Shown: positions 22,801 to 30,400 of the stretch, piece after piece
Numbering within the stretch: position 1 is the stretch's first letter
Layout of the letters: each line of letters begins with the position of its first letter
DNA from: Pseudoips prasinana
Taxonomy: Eukaryota; Arthropoda; Insecta; Lepidoptera; Nolidae
Length of the DNA: 64,000 nt
Assembly (NCBI GenBank): GCA_951640165.1
Contig: OX621254.1
Location: 29,796,001 to 29,860,000 of the forward strand
Reading direction: 5' to 3'
Translations under genes and position numbers: made by a program
Notes under the pieces: model-generated
Database searches by the model: none
Seen by the model: the letters and a program-made list of their open reading frames with translations, nothing else
What the model was told of the DNA's origin: nothing

Positions 22801-24245
22801 TACTGCGATCGCCAACCAGTCTGCCAAGAGTGGGGATTATGGCATATCCTTGCAAGATGATTCTTGGGGAGGCTTTTTGTCCAGCATTGGACGTCTTACA
22901 GCTGTTATAATGATGGTCACTAAGATCACAGCGTGGAATGCAAATGTGGCGTAGTCCCACACACGATGGGACACATAGGTAATAGTCAAAAGTCAAAAAT
23001 TCTTTATTCCGTAAAAACTTCACATTTATGTGGAATCGTAATTTGTTTTTTTACCTACCGTGCAGTGCATGACGTGGCAGCTACTGAGAAACACTGCCAG
23101 AAAACTCAGTACGAACCCTTTTTTAAAATAAAATATTACAATCATGTGTGTTGACTCAGAACAACTCAATCCCAAGCCCTTATCTACCAAGCTATTATCA
23201 TGTAGCACGTGCCCTAATAACTGCACGCTTAAAGATCTGATGGAAGCTACTCATAATGTGATTCTCGTGGCCAAATTCTGGGACACGTTTTAGATTGCCG
23301 TCTACTCGCTAAGAAGAAGAAGTAGAAGACTACCTCGTAGGTGTAGTAGTAATGTGTTCAAAAACTACCTTTACTAAGGTAGGGTTCAAATGGCTGACTG
23401 CACATATTTTGAATGAATTGCATGCAACTGAATGTTATACTTAATTAGTAGTGTTATTATTCAATACTAGCTGTGCCCCGCGGTTTTACCTGCGTTAAAT
23501 TTTATAAATTATCACAGCTCCTCCCCCCACGGTGATAGCGTGATAATATGTAGCCTATATGTTGACCCGACCTCTTAGTAATATTTATGCAAAATTTTAA
23601 GTAAATCCATGCAGTACCTACTTTTTGAGTTTATCCAGGACATACATACAGACAAACAGTCACACAGATTTTTGGCTTCGACTTCGATTGTAGATGACGA
23701 CCCAAGTATACTTTAAAAAAAAATTCAATGTACAGTTTTGACTTTCCTACGTTTTGACTTTTTATTATATGTATAGATAATGGACCAATCATTATCATCA
23801 TCATATCAGCTGAAAGACGCCCACTTCTGGACAAAGGCCTCCCCCAAAAGATCTCCACAATTGCCGGTCTTGCGCTATCCGCATCCAGCTATTTCCAGCG
23901 ACCCGCACAAGATCATCAGTCCATCTTGTAGGGGGCTTGCCCAGGCTGTGTCTTCCGGTTCTCCTTTGGACCAATAGTGTGCAATAATTAATATCTATCC
24001 CTAAACCTAATACCTAATAATGTATGAAGAATATAAAGTCAGTAAATGAAGCGAAAGAGGTATGCGATCGCGACAAATGGAAGTCCCTTGTCTCTGCCTA
24101 CCCCTCTGGGAAACAGGCGCGAGTCTATGTATGTGTGTAATTAATATCTTAACCTATAACAAAACTGAAACGTACCCTTCACTGTGTCACCATGAATGGA
24201 ATTTATAACAATAATTACAAACAAAATGGCGGATAACACTCCCAT
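1739..24245 (-). CDS. gene B: 26/29 kDa cathepsin L-like protease paralogue, 5' part (exons 1-5; continues beyond left edge)
   Basis: Five exons join in phase: 24245-24176, 19269-19173, 16626-16536, 14807-14693 and 1868-1739 (503 nt, 167 codons plus 2 nt). The start ATG gives a signal peptide (MGVLSAILFVIIVINSIHG), followed by the N-terminal domain found only in insect 26/29 kDa proteases. The propeptide and catalytic domain must lie left of the window, so activity cannot be judged. Exon lengths and phases match gene A, which lies upstream on the same strand, so this is a tandem duplicate. Protein similarity is clear but moderate (for example VWPRQYYLKGEDLEFH against [16 protein letters not shown]), so the duplication is not recent. 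No good TATA box was seen upstream of the ATG. Intron 4 is about 12.8 kb and holds the satellite array and two mariners. Confidence 0.9.
1886..2182 (-). mobile_element. Hel-1-type Helitron-like element
   Basis: Its minus-strand 3' end is the cgcgg..ccgcg hairpin with a diverged CTAG end. The body ('tttgttactcttt', 'cgcatttataatattagta') matches the copies at 38136-38460 and 56165-56316. The mariner relic at 2183 interrupts it. Confidence 0.6.
2183..2880 (+). pseudogene. 5'-truncated, frameshifted mariner transposase
   Basis: Three overlapping reading frames (2091-2465, 2332-2640, 2598-2873) give consecutive pieces of a mariner-type (Tc1/mariner, Transposase_1) protein. All three catalytic acidic motifs remain: IVTGDEKWV, HHDNAPSH and SPDMAPADFF, with 34 residues between the second and third Asp (DD34D). 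The N-terminal helix-turn-helix part is missing and at least two frameshifts occur (near 2455 and 2600), so it is dead. No terminal inverted repeats were found. It belongs to a different mariner lineage from the element at 12741. Confidence 0.85.
2930..3400. repeat. diverged ~150 bp tandem units flanking the satellite
   Basis: Three diverged units each carry 'gagttct..gttcctgata' about 145-150 bp apart. Their 'tagttctgg..tcagaaaaa' portion resembles the 340 bp satellite monomer ('tagttctgcatc..ctgacacaaaaa'), so they are probably an older relative of the array. Confidence 0.6.
3400..12035. repeat. satellite DNA array, ~340 bp monomer, about 26 copies, inside intron 4 of gene B
   Basis: The landmark 'gcatgctgataa' recurs at about 3415, 3763, 4100, 4402, 4741, 5081, 5382, 5722 and onward to 11810. 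Spacing is 337-348 bp except for three short units of about 302 bp (starting near 4100, 5081 and 7764) that share the same internal deletion. Each monomer is a diverged dimer: 'gatacctttaagaaatagttctgca' and 'gatactttaaagaaatagttctgtca' lie about 170 bp apart, as do 'gcatgctgataa' and 'gcatgctgtcat'. The 66-68 aa open frames that recur on both strands come from the repetition and are not genes. Confidence 0.95.
4933..10298. repeat. 2683 bp higher-order block present twice in tandem
   Basis: Block 1 (~4933-7615) and block 2 (~7616-10298) are almost identical, including each monomer's private variants, such as a 'gtttaaaaaggg' deletion and a 302 bp short unit. Landmarks are offset by 2683 bp (5001/7684, 5353/8036, 5693/8376, 7056/9739, 7396/10079). 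I noticed one substitution inside the blocks (near 6447 versus 9129). Each block holds eight monomers. Confidence 0.9.
12036..12740. other. unassigned A+T-rich intron sequence
   Basis: This stretch separates the satellite from the intact mariner. It contains a (ta)n/(ca)n-like tract around 12490-12550. No coding similarity was seen. Confidence 0.4.
12741..14022 (-). mobile_element. complete mariner element (cecropia-like subfamily)
   Basis: The 1282 bp element is bounded by terminal inverted repeats of about 27 bp (outer 25 bp identical, starting GGTCTTTACCTATG) and flanked by TA on both sides. The size is typical for mariner. It carries one uninterrupted transposase on the minus strand. Its right end nearly abuts a Hel-2 element (14034). 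Confidence 0.95.
12816..13835 (-). CDS. mariner transposase, intact, 339 aa
   Basis: This is a DD34D cut-and-paste transposase that binds the element's inverted repeats. The frame is open from the ATG at 13835; the frame also runs 13 codons upstream without an ATG, so I chose MDTLKIRVIM as the start. N-terminal helix-turn-helix sequence occupies roughly residues 1-110. The linker motif WVPHEL is at 114-119. The catalytic aspartates are D151 (VTCDEKW), D243 (LLHDSARPH) and D278 (YSPDLAPTDYYFF), with 34 residues between the last two. Length fits the usual ~345 aa. The wording around WVPHEL and VTVWWS suggests the cecropia subfamily. No stop or frameshift was seen, so it may still be active; that is inference. 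Confidence 0.95.
   Translation of the reverse strand: MDTLKIRVIMEYEYRRGSNAAQAARNINDVYGANTTNQRTTCYWFARFRSGNFDLKNEPRGRPKTLVDNDELKAVVEADDTQSTAELAAAFDVSVKTILVHLRQIGKVKKLDKWVPHELNDRQREVRVETCLALLNRHTNEGILNRIVTCDEKWILFDNRKRSASWLDPGSAPKQCPKRKLTPRKGMVTVWWSSAGVIHHSFLPNGVSITADVYCEELSTMMEKLAHLQPALVNRSSPLLLHDSARPHTAQQTVSKLQELGLEALRHPPYSPDLAPTDYYFFQNLDNFLAGKKFNTREAVQNAFEEFVASRPADFFKKGINKLPLRWQRCIDCMGDYFD
14034..14360 (+). mobile_element. Hel-2 Helitron-like element, 3'-truncated
   Basis: It begins TCAATGCCACTTTTCG after an A, as Helitrons do, and matches the reverse of the copies at 42441-42691 and 44396-44853. A GC-rich 'gcgcgcatcgtaaaaattcac' motif is repeated three times inside. Confidence 0.6.
14362..14590 (+). 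repeat. Rep-T copy (putative LINE 3' end), with an insertion
   Basis: It has the shared 'gtgtacctaaatatctatg..aacatgttct' and 'ctacgtgaataaaa' blocks ending in a T-rich tail. About 100 bp of unrelated sequence separates the blocks. Other copies: 38800-40050, 48000-48290, 49860-50065 and 53140-53290. Confidence 0.5.
14693..14807 (-). CDS. gene B exon 4
   Basis: 115 nt between GCAG and GTATAC. It starts in phase 0 and ends with one base. It encodes IHPITNMAETSIMECFW..EGLQYT, the counterpart of gene A exon 4 ([23 protein letters not shown]), one codon longer. Confidence 0.9.
15140..15395 (+). mobile_element. SINE-A copy, nearly full length
   Basis: A tRNA-like head with RNA polymerase III box B (GGTTCGATTCCCACC) is followed by 'ggacagatatttgtgtgc..' and 'tatctggtttcc..gtacaagctctgcttag'. 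This is the best 5' end of the family in the window. Confidence 0.8.
15866..16467 (+). repeat. Rep-W copy
   Basis: It runs from 'ccggccaagtgcgagtcgg' to 'gccatttggctacggaaccc', with a (cagacaga)n stretch near 16392. Both ends recur at 39134-40016 (minus) and 50659-51039. It is widespread-looking and probably a non-autonomous DNA element, but its class is not settled. Confidence 0.6.
16536..16626 (-). CDS. gene B exon 3
   Basis: 91 nt between TTCACAG and GTAAGC. It encodes (W)YSAKLHRVRYDLNAGTVQKY.., like gene A exon 3 ((W)[20 protein letters not shown]..), with the same length and phases. It belongs to the N-terminal domain. Confidence 0.9.
16755..17010 (-). pseudogene. C-terminal remnant of a retroelement protein (GVETMGPWGPEA..QRISLAIQRGN)
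   Basis: The minus strand encodes FLPFGVETMGPWGPEARVFV..SGDQRAGSYLKQRISLAIQRGN. I recognise this as the conserved tail of reverse-transcriptase-like proteins repeated in many invertebrate genomes, though I cannot name the clade. It has no start and no RT core. A shorter scrap of the same tail (GVETFGPWGPNA) is at 62405-62470. Confidence 0.55.
17066..17594 (+). mobile_element. two tandem Hel-1 Helitron-like copies
   Basis: The unit runs from 'aaatcataggaaagtc' through 'ccgggctaaactcaaaaa' and 'ggtcgggtcaacatata' to the gcgggtaaaaccgc hairpin, and occurs twice (joined near 17315). The second copy ends CACAGCTAG/T at 17594. Confidence 0.75.
17600..18165. other. unassigned intron 2 sequence of gene B
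   Basis: A+T-rich sequence with no recognisable coding similarity or clear repeat ends. Confidence 0.4.
18166..18450 (+). repeat. Rep-V copy 1
   Basis: About 285 bp from 'cttgagaggtgtcaaagg' to 'cgcgataaggaactt', with (ga)n near 18328. It is nearly identical to 18869-19155 and to the reverse of 41647-41938. Confidence 0.7.
18560..18660 (-). mobile_element. SINE-A-type head fragment
   Basis: On the minus strand it carries GTGGGTTCGATCCCCGCC, a tRNA-like box B. It directly precedes the SINE-B copy. Confidence 0.55.
18668..18868 (+). mobile_element. SINE-B copy, full length
   Basis: A tRNA-like head (GTGGCGCAGCGGCTACG, box B GTGTTCGATTCCCGCACC) is followed by 'ggcccataaatagttgtacgg', 'gtgccccgggacacaggg' and a short A tail. 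A second copy lies at 35485-35700, with 3' ends at 26555 and 53040. Confidence 0.8.
18869..19155 (+). repeat. Rep-V copy 2
   Basis: It carries the internal inverted pair ggaacgaagtt / aacttcgttcc near its ends (18897 and 19143), suggesting a TIR element. It lies between SINE-B and gene B exon 2. Confidence 0.7.
19173..19269 (-). CDS. gene B exon 2
   Basis: 97 nt ending at GTAAGA. It encodes (D)AAKTQIVWPRQYYLKGEDLE..NFEM(W). The acceptor TTGGATCAG at 19272-19270 is chosen because it keeps frame with exon 1 and gives the same length as gene A exon 2. A competing AG 21 nt upstream would break the frame. Confidence 0.85.
19560..22674 (+). pseudogene. RTE endonuclease-reverse transcriptase, broken by one deletion/frameshift
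   Basis: The first frame (19560-20186) includes the start of an AP endonuclease (LATYNTRTLRS..DIVGLSEVRREG). It breaks after VSTRVAYL near 20155, where a short stretch appears deleted. The second frame (20128-22674) resumes at YAPTSTHSDDEV and runs on with MGDFNAKLG, endonuclease SDHRLV, RT motifs (FVDYEKAFDSIE, LRFADDIVVMAE) and the RTE-like C-terminus (HIARRADGRWGRK..QQWTSFG). Apart from the break near 20155 the protein is uninterrupted, so this copy died recently. Confidence 0.9.
19560..22693 (+). mobile_element. nearly full-length RTE-type non-LTR retrotransposon
   Basis: The 3134 bp insertion is flanked by the 10 bp direct repeat acccatactt (19550-19559 and 22694-22703). It ends in a (gat)n tail, as RTE elements do. 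It sits in intron 1 of gene B, antisense to the gene. Its 3' end also occurs as fragments at 23788, 25363 and 36330. Confidence 0.9.
22735..22915 (+). mobile_element. short RTE-derived element (5' end fused to 3' end)
   Basis: It combines RTE 5' leader sequence ('cttactgcgatcgccaacc..ctgccaag') with the RTE 3' end ('ggaggctttttgtccagca'), with the whole coding region missing. Similar short forms are at 45139-45962 (interrupted) and 60206-60452. Confidence 0.65.
22985..23250 (-). repeat. Rep-R copy (probable LINE 3' end)
   Basis: It shares 'aaaagtcaaaaattctttatt', 'cgtgcagtgcatgacgtggc' and flanking text with the reverse of 45360-45535, and ends in the (tttgac)-type tail typical of LINE 3' ends. 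Confidence 0.55.
23467..23780 (-). mobile_element. Hel-1 Helitron-like element
   Basis: On the minus strand it ends hairpin-GGGGCACAGCTAG followed by T. The 5' end is 'tctatacatataata'. Confidence 0.75.
23788..23968 (-). mobile_element. RTE 3' fragment
   Basis: Reverse of the RTE 3' end (catcatatcagctgaaagac..cgcatccagc..cttccggttc), 5'-truncated. Confidence 0.8.
24052..24142 (+). repeat. Rep-Q fragment
   Basis: Contains 'ctacccctctgggaaacagg', the reverse of the ends of Rep-Q copies at 54088 and 56745. Confidence 0.5.
24176..24245 (-). CDS. gene B exon 1 (signal peptide)
   Basis: 70 nt ending at GTACGT. It encodes MGVLSAILFVIIVINSIHGDTVKG with a clear hydrophobic core and likely cleavage after IHG. 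The frame is also open upstream, but this ATG gives the expected signal peptide and matches gene A exon 1 in position and end phase. Confidence 0.85.
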
Positions 24246-24436
24246 TGTGTCCACTATTTTTAACAAGTGAAATAAGTTTATGTATATCAGACTACGATTG
24301 TGTAACTTAAGTGGCGTATACACTAAATAAGTTTTGAAAAGTCATACTTTTTCATAGGAATACGAGCTTCAAGCTTTGTTCAGTTTTCTAACAGTTATTA
24401 AGTTAGCAACTCTTTACTATCAATGGCTTTCAATTA

Positions 24437-24602
24437 CCTGCGGAGGTGTTTCCGATCCGGTATGACATGGCAACCTTCAAGAAGGGAGCCTATTCTTTTC
24501 TTAAAGGTCGGCAACGCACTTTCGGGTCCTCTGGTGTTGCGAGTGTCCATGGGCGGCGGTGATCAGTTACCATCAGGTGACCCACTCACTCGTTGGCCAT
24601 CC
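24437..24602 (-). repeat. Rep-Y-related fragment
   Basis: Contains the Rep-Y core 'ctggtgttgcgagtgtccat' in minus orientation, with a different left end from other copies. Confidence 0.55.
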
Positions 24603-24879
24603 TATCTATACATATAATAAAATCGTAGGAAAGTCAAAACGGTACATTGAATTTTTTTTTAAAGTATACTTGGGGCGTGATCTGCTTACGATATCGAAAC
24701 CAAAAATATAGTATTTAGAATTTGCGTCTGTTTATCTGTTTGTCTGTATGTATGTCCGGGCTAAACTCAAAAAGTACTGCATGTATTTACTTCAAATTTT
24801 AAACATATACTTAGTCTACATATTATCACGCTATCACCTACGGGGGAAGAGCTGTCATAATTTAGCGGGGTACAGCTAG
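24603..24879 (+). mobile_element. Hel-1 Helitron-like element
   Basis: From 'tctatacatataataaaatcg' to ACAGCTAG/T. The terminal hairpin has been partly lost. Confidence 0.7.
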
Positions 24880-24934
24880 TTATATATAAAAAAAAAACTT
24901 GCCCATTAGCTTGATTTATTAACTTGATATTGAT

Positions 24935-25105
24935 TACCACCCAGGATAGATATTTGTGTGCATGAACATGTCTGTTTATCTTGAGTTTGGGTGTAATTAT
25001 CTATATACCTAAGTATGTATTAACAAAATAAATTTAGTATCTGTAGTATATCAGTTATCTGGTTTCCATAGTACAAGCTCTGCTTACTTTGGATCAGATG
25101 ACCGT
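24935..25105 (+). mobile_element. SINE-A, 5'-truncated
   Basis: Contains 'accacccaggatagatatttg' and the 3' block 'gtacaagctctgcttactttgg'. Confidence 0.65.
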
Positions 25106-25362
25106 GCGTGAAAAATTATGGGTACACGGATTTGTCGTTTCTGTGGATCGAATCCCCGACCTCTAGCTTAGCTGGCAATCTAAGTAATTTTTTTTCTTAT
25201 CCCTCATTTAAAGTATTTTCTCTGCATGAAAGGTATTTACATGATTCTCTGTACACGCAGACAACGTGTATGGAAACATTTCATCATGATTGGAGTGACT
25301 TTAGTTATGTCTATAAAAATTATAACAAGTTACCCGAAATAATTAAAGGAATTAAAATTTAG

Positions 25363-25530
25363 ACGCAGCGTGGGCAGGCCCCCTACTAGAAGGAGCGATG
25401 ATCTTGTGCGGGTCGGTGGAAATGGCTGGATGCGGATAGCGCAAGACCGTCAATTGTGGAGATCTTTGGGGGAGGCCTTTGTCCAGCAGTGGACGTCTTT
25501 CGACTGATATGATGATTATGACGATGAATA
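25363..25530 (+). mobile_element. RTE 3' fragment
   Basis: Very similar to 22530-22690 (gacgcagcgtgggcaggc..gtccagcagtggacg) with the (gat)n tail. Confidence 0.8.
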
Positions 25531-26087
25531 AAATTTTATCAAAAAAATTTAACTAGGCAGAGCTTGTAGTATTATGGCAACCAGACAAATGATAAAGATA
25601 TATATATATATATATGCTCAAATTCTAAGTACTAAGGATTATCAGGAATTGGCCGGCGCTAAATTCAATGTACACGCAGCTTCAAACCCTTTTAATGTTA
25701 ATTTGATAAGAGAACGTAACCTACATTAATTAAGATAACTGATATTGATTGTATAGCTTTATTTGATAAACGTTTATTATATCATTAATGTTTTTAGCAC
25801 ATTAATTTCTCTTGAAAACTATTCAAATTTTTAATTCACCTATCAAATAGCTTTTTGTTTTTTCACAAAACACATAATTATATATTTAGGTACTTATTTA
25901 TTATTTTACCAATACATTAAAGACATCCCACTGTAGTTCACTTGGCCGTGCATCTGGAAAATGGTGTATATCCAGTGTACGCAAATAAACATGTATATCA
26001 TAAAGCATTAGAATACCAAATACACTTTTTCTTAATTATACCAATTAAATAGTCATCGTTAAGACAGGTCAGCGTCGGTCGGGTCAG
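25531..26087. other. unassigned intergenic A+T-rich sequence
   Basis: Begins with a short reverse SINE-A scrap (gcagagcttgtagtattatgg) and a (ta)n run near 25600. Nothing else recognised. Confidence 0.4.
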
Positions 26088-26225
26088 CTAGTTATCTATA
26101 TAAGTGTGTATTTACAAAAGAAAAGTAGTATGTAGGTAAGTATATCAGTTATCTGGTTTCCATAGTACAAGCTCTGCTTATTTTGGGATCAGATGGCTGC
26201 GTGTGAATAATTTCCCAAGGTATTA
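26088..26225 (+). mobile_element. SINE-A 3' part
   Basis: Contains 'atttacaaaagaaaagtag' and 'tatctggtttccatagtac', the family's 3' body. Confidence 0.65.
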
Positions 26226-26554
26226 TATTAGTTTTATATTATATTAAATACAGCACGGGACTAGTCAGATATTATATTATTATATTATATTAAATGTAGT
26301 AGACTGGTTTCCCTCTCACCCACGACTGCAAGTCCTGTAAGCCAGGATCAACAGTGGCACTCTGTAAGAGACCATCGTTGTATGGGGCCAAATGAAAGCC
26401 TAGTTAGCCAATTGAAATTATATATTTTATGTCTAATTAATTAATTTTATTTGTTTTTATTTTAATTTTATTTGACTTGTGTAATTGTATTTATTTATTG
26501 AATTTATTAATGACTTTTATATCTTTAGGCTTAGAATTGTGACATTTTATATTC
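26226..26554. other. unassigned intergenic sequence with a ~55 bp imperfect direct repeat
   Basis: 'tattatattagttttatattatattaa' recurs near 26265 ('atattatattattatattat'). The rest, including the C-rich 'gactgcaagtcctgtaagcc' block, is unassigned. Confidence 0.4.
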
Positions 26555-26639
26555 ATGTAGTAAAGTCACGTAACATATTTGTTACACACACGCGACACAG
26601 AGATTAGATTGCCTAGAGCAGGCGAAGTCATAAAAAAAT
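26555..26639 (+). mobile_element. SINE-B 3' end
   Basis: Matches the family's last ~80 bp ('gacacagagattagattgcc') and ends in an A run. Confidence 0.6.
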
Positions 26640-27115
26640 GCTTACTTTTCACGCCGCAAGTAGTCGGTACGATTTCCACCCAGGGGCTCTACCGGCTAAG
26701 TCACCGAACATCGTTTTCGTGAATGGCGTTCAAATAAATAAAGGTTGAAAATGACTTAATCAATCGTTAAATCGGCTTCCATGACCACATGTGACGTCAT
26801 AAATGGTCCGAAATCGATTGTCAACGTTGAAACCGATTTAACGATTGATTAAGGCTTTTATTAACCTTTATTTATTTGAATGTCATTCACGAAAACGATG
26901 TTCAGAGACTTAGCCGGTAGAGCCCCAGGACAGATATTTGTGTGCATGAACATGTCTGTTTGGGTGGAATTATATATATTGTATATAAGTATGTATTTAA
27001 TCATTTCCAGAAGAAAAGTAGTATATGTAGTATATCAGTTATCTGGTTTCCATAGTAGGTACAAGCTTAGCTTAATTTGGGATGCTTAAGATGGCCGTGT
27101 GTAAATAATGTCCCA
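26640..27115 (+). mobile_element. SINE-A interrupted by MITE-P
   Basis: The two halves of SINE-A join exactly at 'ccagg' when 26685-26929 is removed. Confidence 0.75.
26685..26924. mobile_element. MITE-P copy 1 (palindromic, 240 bp)
   Basis: The ends ggctctaccgg / ccggtagagcc begin long inverted arms that include 'gaacatcgttttcgtgaat' and 'caaataaataaaggtt'. It is flanked by a 5 bp duplication CCAGG (26680-26684, 26925-26929) inside SINE-A, so insertion order is clear. Confidence 0.85.
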
Positions 27116-27223
27116 GGATATTAGTAGCTAAAATCAAACATACAGATACATTTTCATAGTAACTATACTTTTTAATTTAGTACAATAAATGCAAGCATGT
27201 CCTTGGCATTTGTATAAAATGAA

Positions 27224-27229
27224 TTTATT
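27224..27229 (-). promoter_or_regulatory. AATAAA polyadenylation signal of gene A
   Basis: An AATAAA on the minus strand about 50 nt past the gene A stop codon, in A+T-rich sequence. Confidence 0.7.
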
Positions 27230-27279
27230 AAGAATAAAAGAACAAGGAAAATATTTAAAGTTAAAATATTCAATTAAAT

Positions 27280-27466
27280 TTAAACTCGGAGATAATAGGC
27301 TTTATTTAGAACAAAACAGTTGTTGTTCTTCGCCGACATGAGGATGTAGCCGTCTTCCCCCCAGTCCTCTCCCCAGGAATTCTTCACCAACCAGTATTCT
27401 TGGCCGTCGCGGACCCCATAGCCCGTCACGATGACTGCATGATTGAGGGGTGCATCTGGATCCTCA
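27280..27466 (-). CDS. gene A exon 12 (catalytic His and Asn, stop)
   Basis: 187 nt from TTTTTAG to the stop TAA at 27282-27280. It encodes (C)[17 protein letters not shown].., with catalytic H489, then [18 protein letters not shown] with N509, ending YYLRV. Confidence 0.95.
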
Positions 27467-30400
27467 CTAAAAAGTAAGAAAACTAAATCAATGGCCTATC
27501 ACTCATGTAATTATACTGCTTGCTGTTTTTGTTCATCCTAAGGTTGTCTGGAAGAGATCGCAGTTAACAATACGACCCCTTATTGTACAGACGCCAGCAC
27601 ATCAAGCTACCCCAATCTGTCAAATTTCCAATATGTAAAAAAGTGAACCTTATGCTTTTGTGATACCGGAGCAGCTAACCCGCGTTCCCGGGACTCCCCC
27701 ATCAGGCGCCAAGAGAAGTCCACGGCAGGTAGGTTTAGTCGGTGCAAGTCCGACATACCCAACCGCAGGCACTAAGACTTACGCTCGAAACCGCGTGGAG
27801 AACACCACGAAATCAACGCGCTCCGCGGTTAAAAATTCGTAAAAGTGGCTAAAAGTGTGCTAGAAACATAAGAAAAGTGTCAAATTACTAGTGAAACGTA
27901 CGTGCATATAGTGAGCAATAAACAAACAACGAGACATTCACCCCTGAAGTAGGGTGGGACCAAACACCGAAAAGTGAATACAAAAAATCTAGTATTTTTT
28001 TGGCTGGCGCTCGGGATTTGGATCGGCGACCCAAACTTTTTATAACGGTTCTCGAAGGGTCTTAGGGGTCTCCACCCCCCCCCCCTGCCAAGTTTGGCTC
28101 CCTTTGAATCAAAATTGACTGAAATATAACAAAAATAAAAAAGTAAACAACGTGACTAACTTGGTAACGGGAAGAGTCCCGAAAATATAGAAAACTGACC
28201 CAGATCCCACTCAAGACCGTTAAAACCACCCTGAATCAAAAGGTTTCAAAAACCACCCTGAAACTCCGAAACAACGACATTTGCGGTCCGTGACGAAATT
28301 CCAGGGAGAATTTCCCAGATTTTGACTGACTTCCTATCGAGGAACCTACCCTTATCTACACAGCTTCAAACAGCCCACCTCAAGACAAGAAGACAACAGT
28401 ATTAAGTATATTTTTTGGACATCTAGTTTTTGAGTAAAGTTAATTAAAGTAAAATAGTGTAACTGTAAAGATAACTTTGTACGAGTAACGTATTTCAAAA
28501 AAAAAATCATGTCATTTTAAATTAATATTTTTCTTTTGTTTTAATCAAAATTGGACCTATTGTATCTAAAAGTAATAAATATCACTGTAATAAATAATTA
28601 AAGTGCGAATTACGAGCGTAACAAGCAAAAAAGTGTTACCCCCTTTTTAGAGGGGAGCTATGATATTTTGTATTAATGTATTCATGATATTTATGTCTAT
28701 TAATGTAGTTTGTATTGACGGTCTTTATTGAGACATTAGACCTAAGTGACTACGGCCTCCTATTGGGGCCTTGTTTAGCTATTAAGACCACACGTGTGAA
28801 TATTGTATCAGAAACAAATATTTACATAAACTAAATCGAGCCATAACAATACTCGCCACTCCTTGCGGCTCCACAGCTGTTCTTACACAATTCACGGAGC
28901 GGGAATTAACCCCGGGACGCCAGCGATTGCCCTGTGTGCACTATTGACAATAAGTAATAAGTTAGACAATTATTAAAGCTTGTATATAAAATAACTTAAT
29001 GCGATAAATTTACAACATTTTACAATTTTATTAAACACAGTAATTTACTAATATAACGAATACAGATTTATACAAACTACAAATAATACATATAATAAAT
29101 AAAATACATATAATCTTACAAACTACTACTTAATATAATATCCTAATTTGTTAAGTTTCACTACCCACACTTTATAATGGCATCTGTATATCTCACACCT
29201 AAGAACACACAGAGAATAGCTGGACCACAAGAAGACACTAAAACCATTACAAAAAAGAAGATATTGCCTCTTATGGACTCCTCCTCCCCCGATTGTCCGA
29301 TAACCGACTCGTCTAGAAGCCACACAGAAATAGACACCAGTGACACTGTTGGCGCTCCCGCGAGAGCGAGGGAAGGAACAAAAAAGCACAAGGACCAAAC
29401 CCTATTATCACCTATAAATATGGAACCCTCTCCCCCATCCTGCGAGAGTGCCGACACTGGCGCCGAAAACACATGTGCTTCTATCGACACAGTAGAGGGA
29501 AAACCCCTGAAAAGCCGCAGACCTAGTCGCAAAGGAACCGCCATGGTGTTCTCCCCCCCGCCTCCCTCAAAAATGGCAAAAGGTCCGGGGCAGATGAACA
29601 AAGATCGATAATAAAGCAGACGTATGACACAGAGAGCCCGGTAGAATTGGCAGAAATGTTATTTACACAAGCCAAAAAACATCGCCAAGACGCACTTAAT
29701 GCGCTAGAAAATTCCGGGAACACAAAAAGGACAATGAAAGACAAGGTAATGAAATTATTAGGGGATATGCTCGAAGTGGCGAGAAATCTGACCACACTTG
29801 TTAAGAACAATCCCGAACAAAATAACATCGGAAAAGACTTAACCAACACCCACACAGTAGAAACCGACAAAGCCACACTAATCAGCCTGGACACACAAAA
29901 GACCTTAATGGAAGGCCTGAGGGAAGTGATAGAGGACAGCAAGAAGGAAATTGTAGAGTGTGCGCTCTATACACGCACACTCTCAGAACAAATAAAAAAT
30001 TTAAACAACGGGACATCCTCTGTCTCTCTGGCTTCACCCACAGGCCAACCAAGGCTCACTTATGCGAGGGTTACAGCTGGTGGAACCACTACCATTCCTA
30101 AACCGATGCACTCAATTATCGTCAGCTCCGAGGCAAGAGAAGACACCAGCTGTATAGTGGTGGATAAAATCAGGACCGCAGTGGACGCCAAAAAAACAGG
30201 CATTAAGGTCGACAAACTTCGCAAAGGCAAAGACCAGAAAGTAATCATCGGGTGTCACACAAGGGAAGACCTAGAGCTTGTGAAAGATTGACTGAGGGGC
30301 TCTTCAGACAAACTCAAGGTGGAAGATGCAGTAAACAGGGACCCTCTGGTGGTGCTGTTGGACGTGTTGACTTACAACACAGACAGCGACATCATTACGG

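Noticed and set aside
22550..23023. 157-aa minus frame with a His run
   Set aside because: Antisense of the RTE 3' end; the His run comes from the (gat)n tail.
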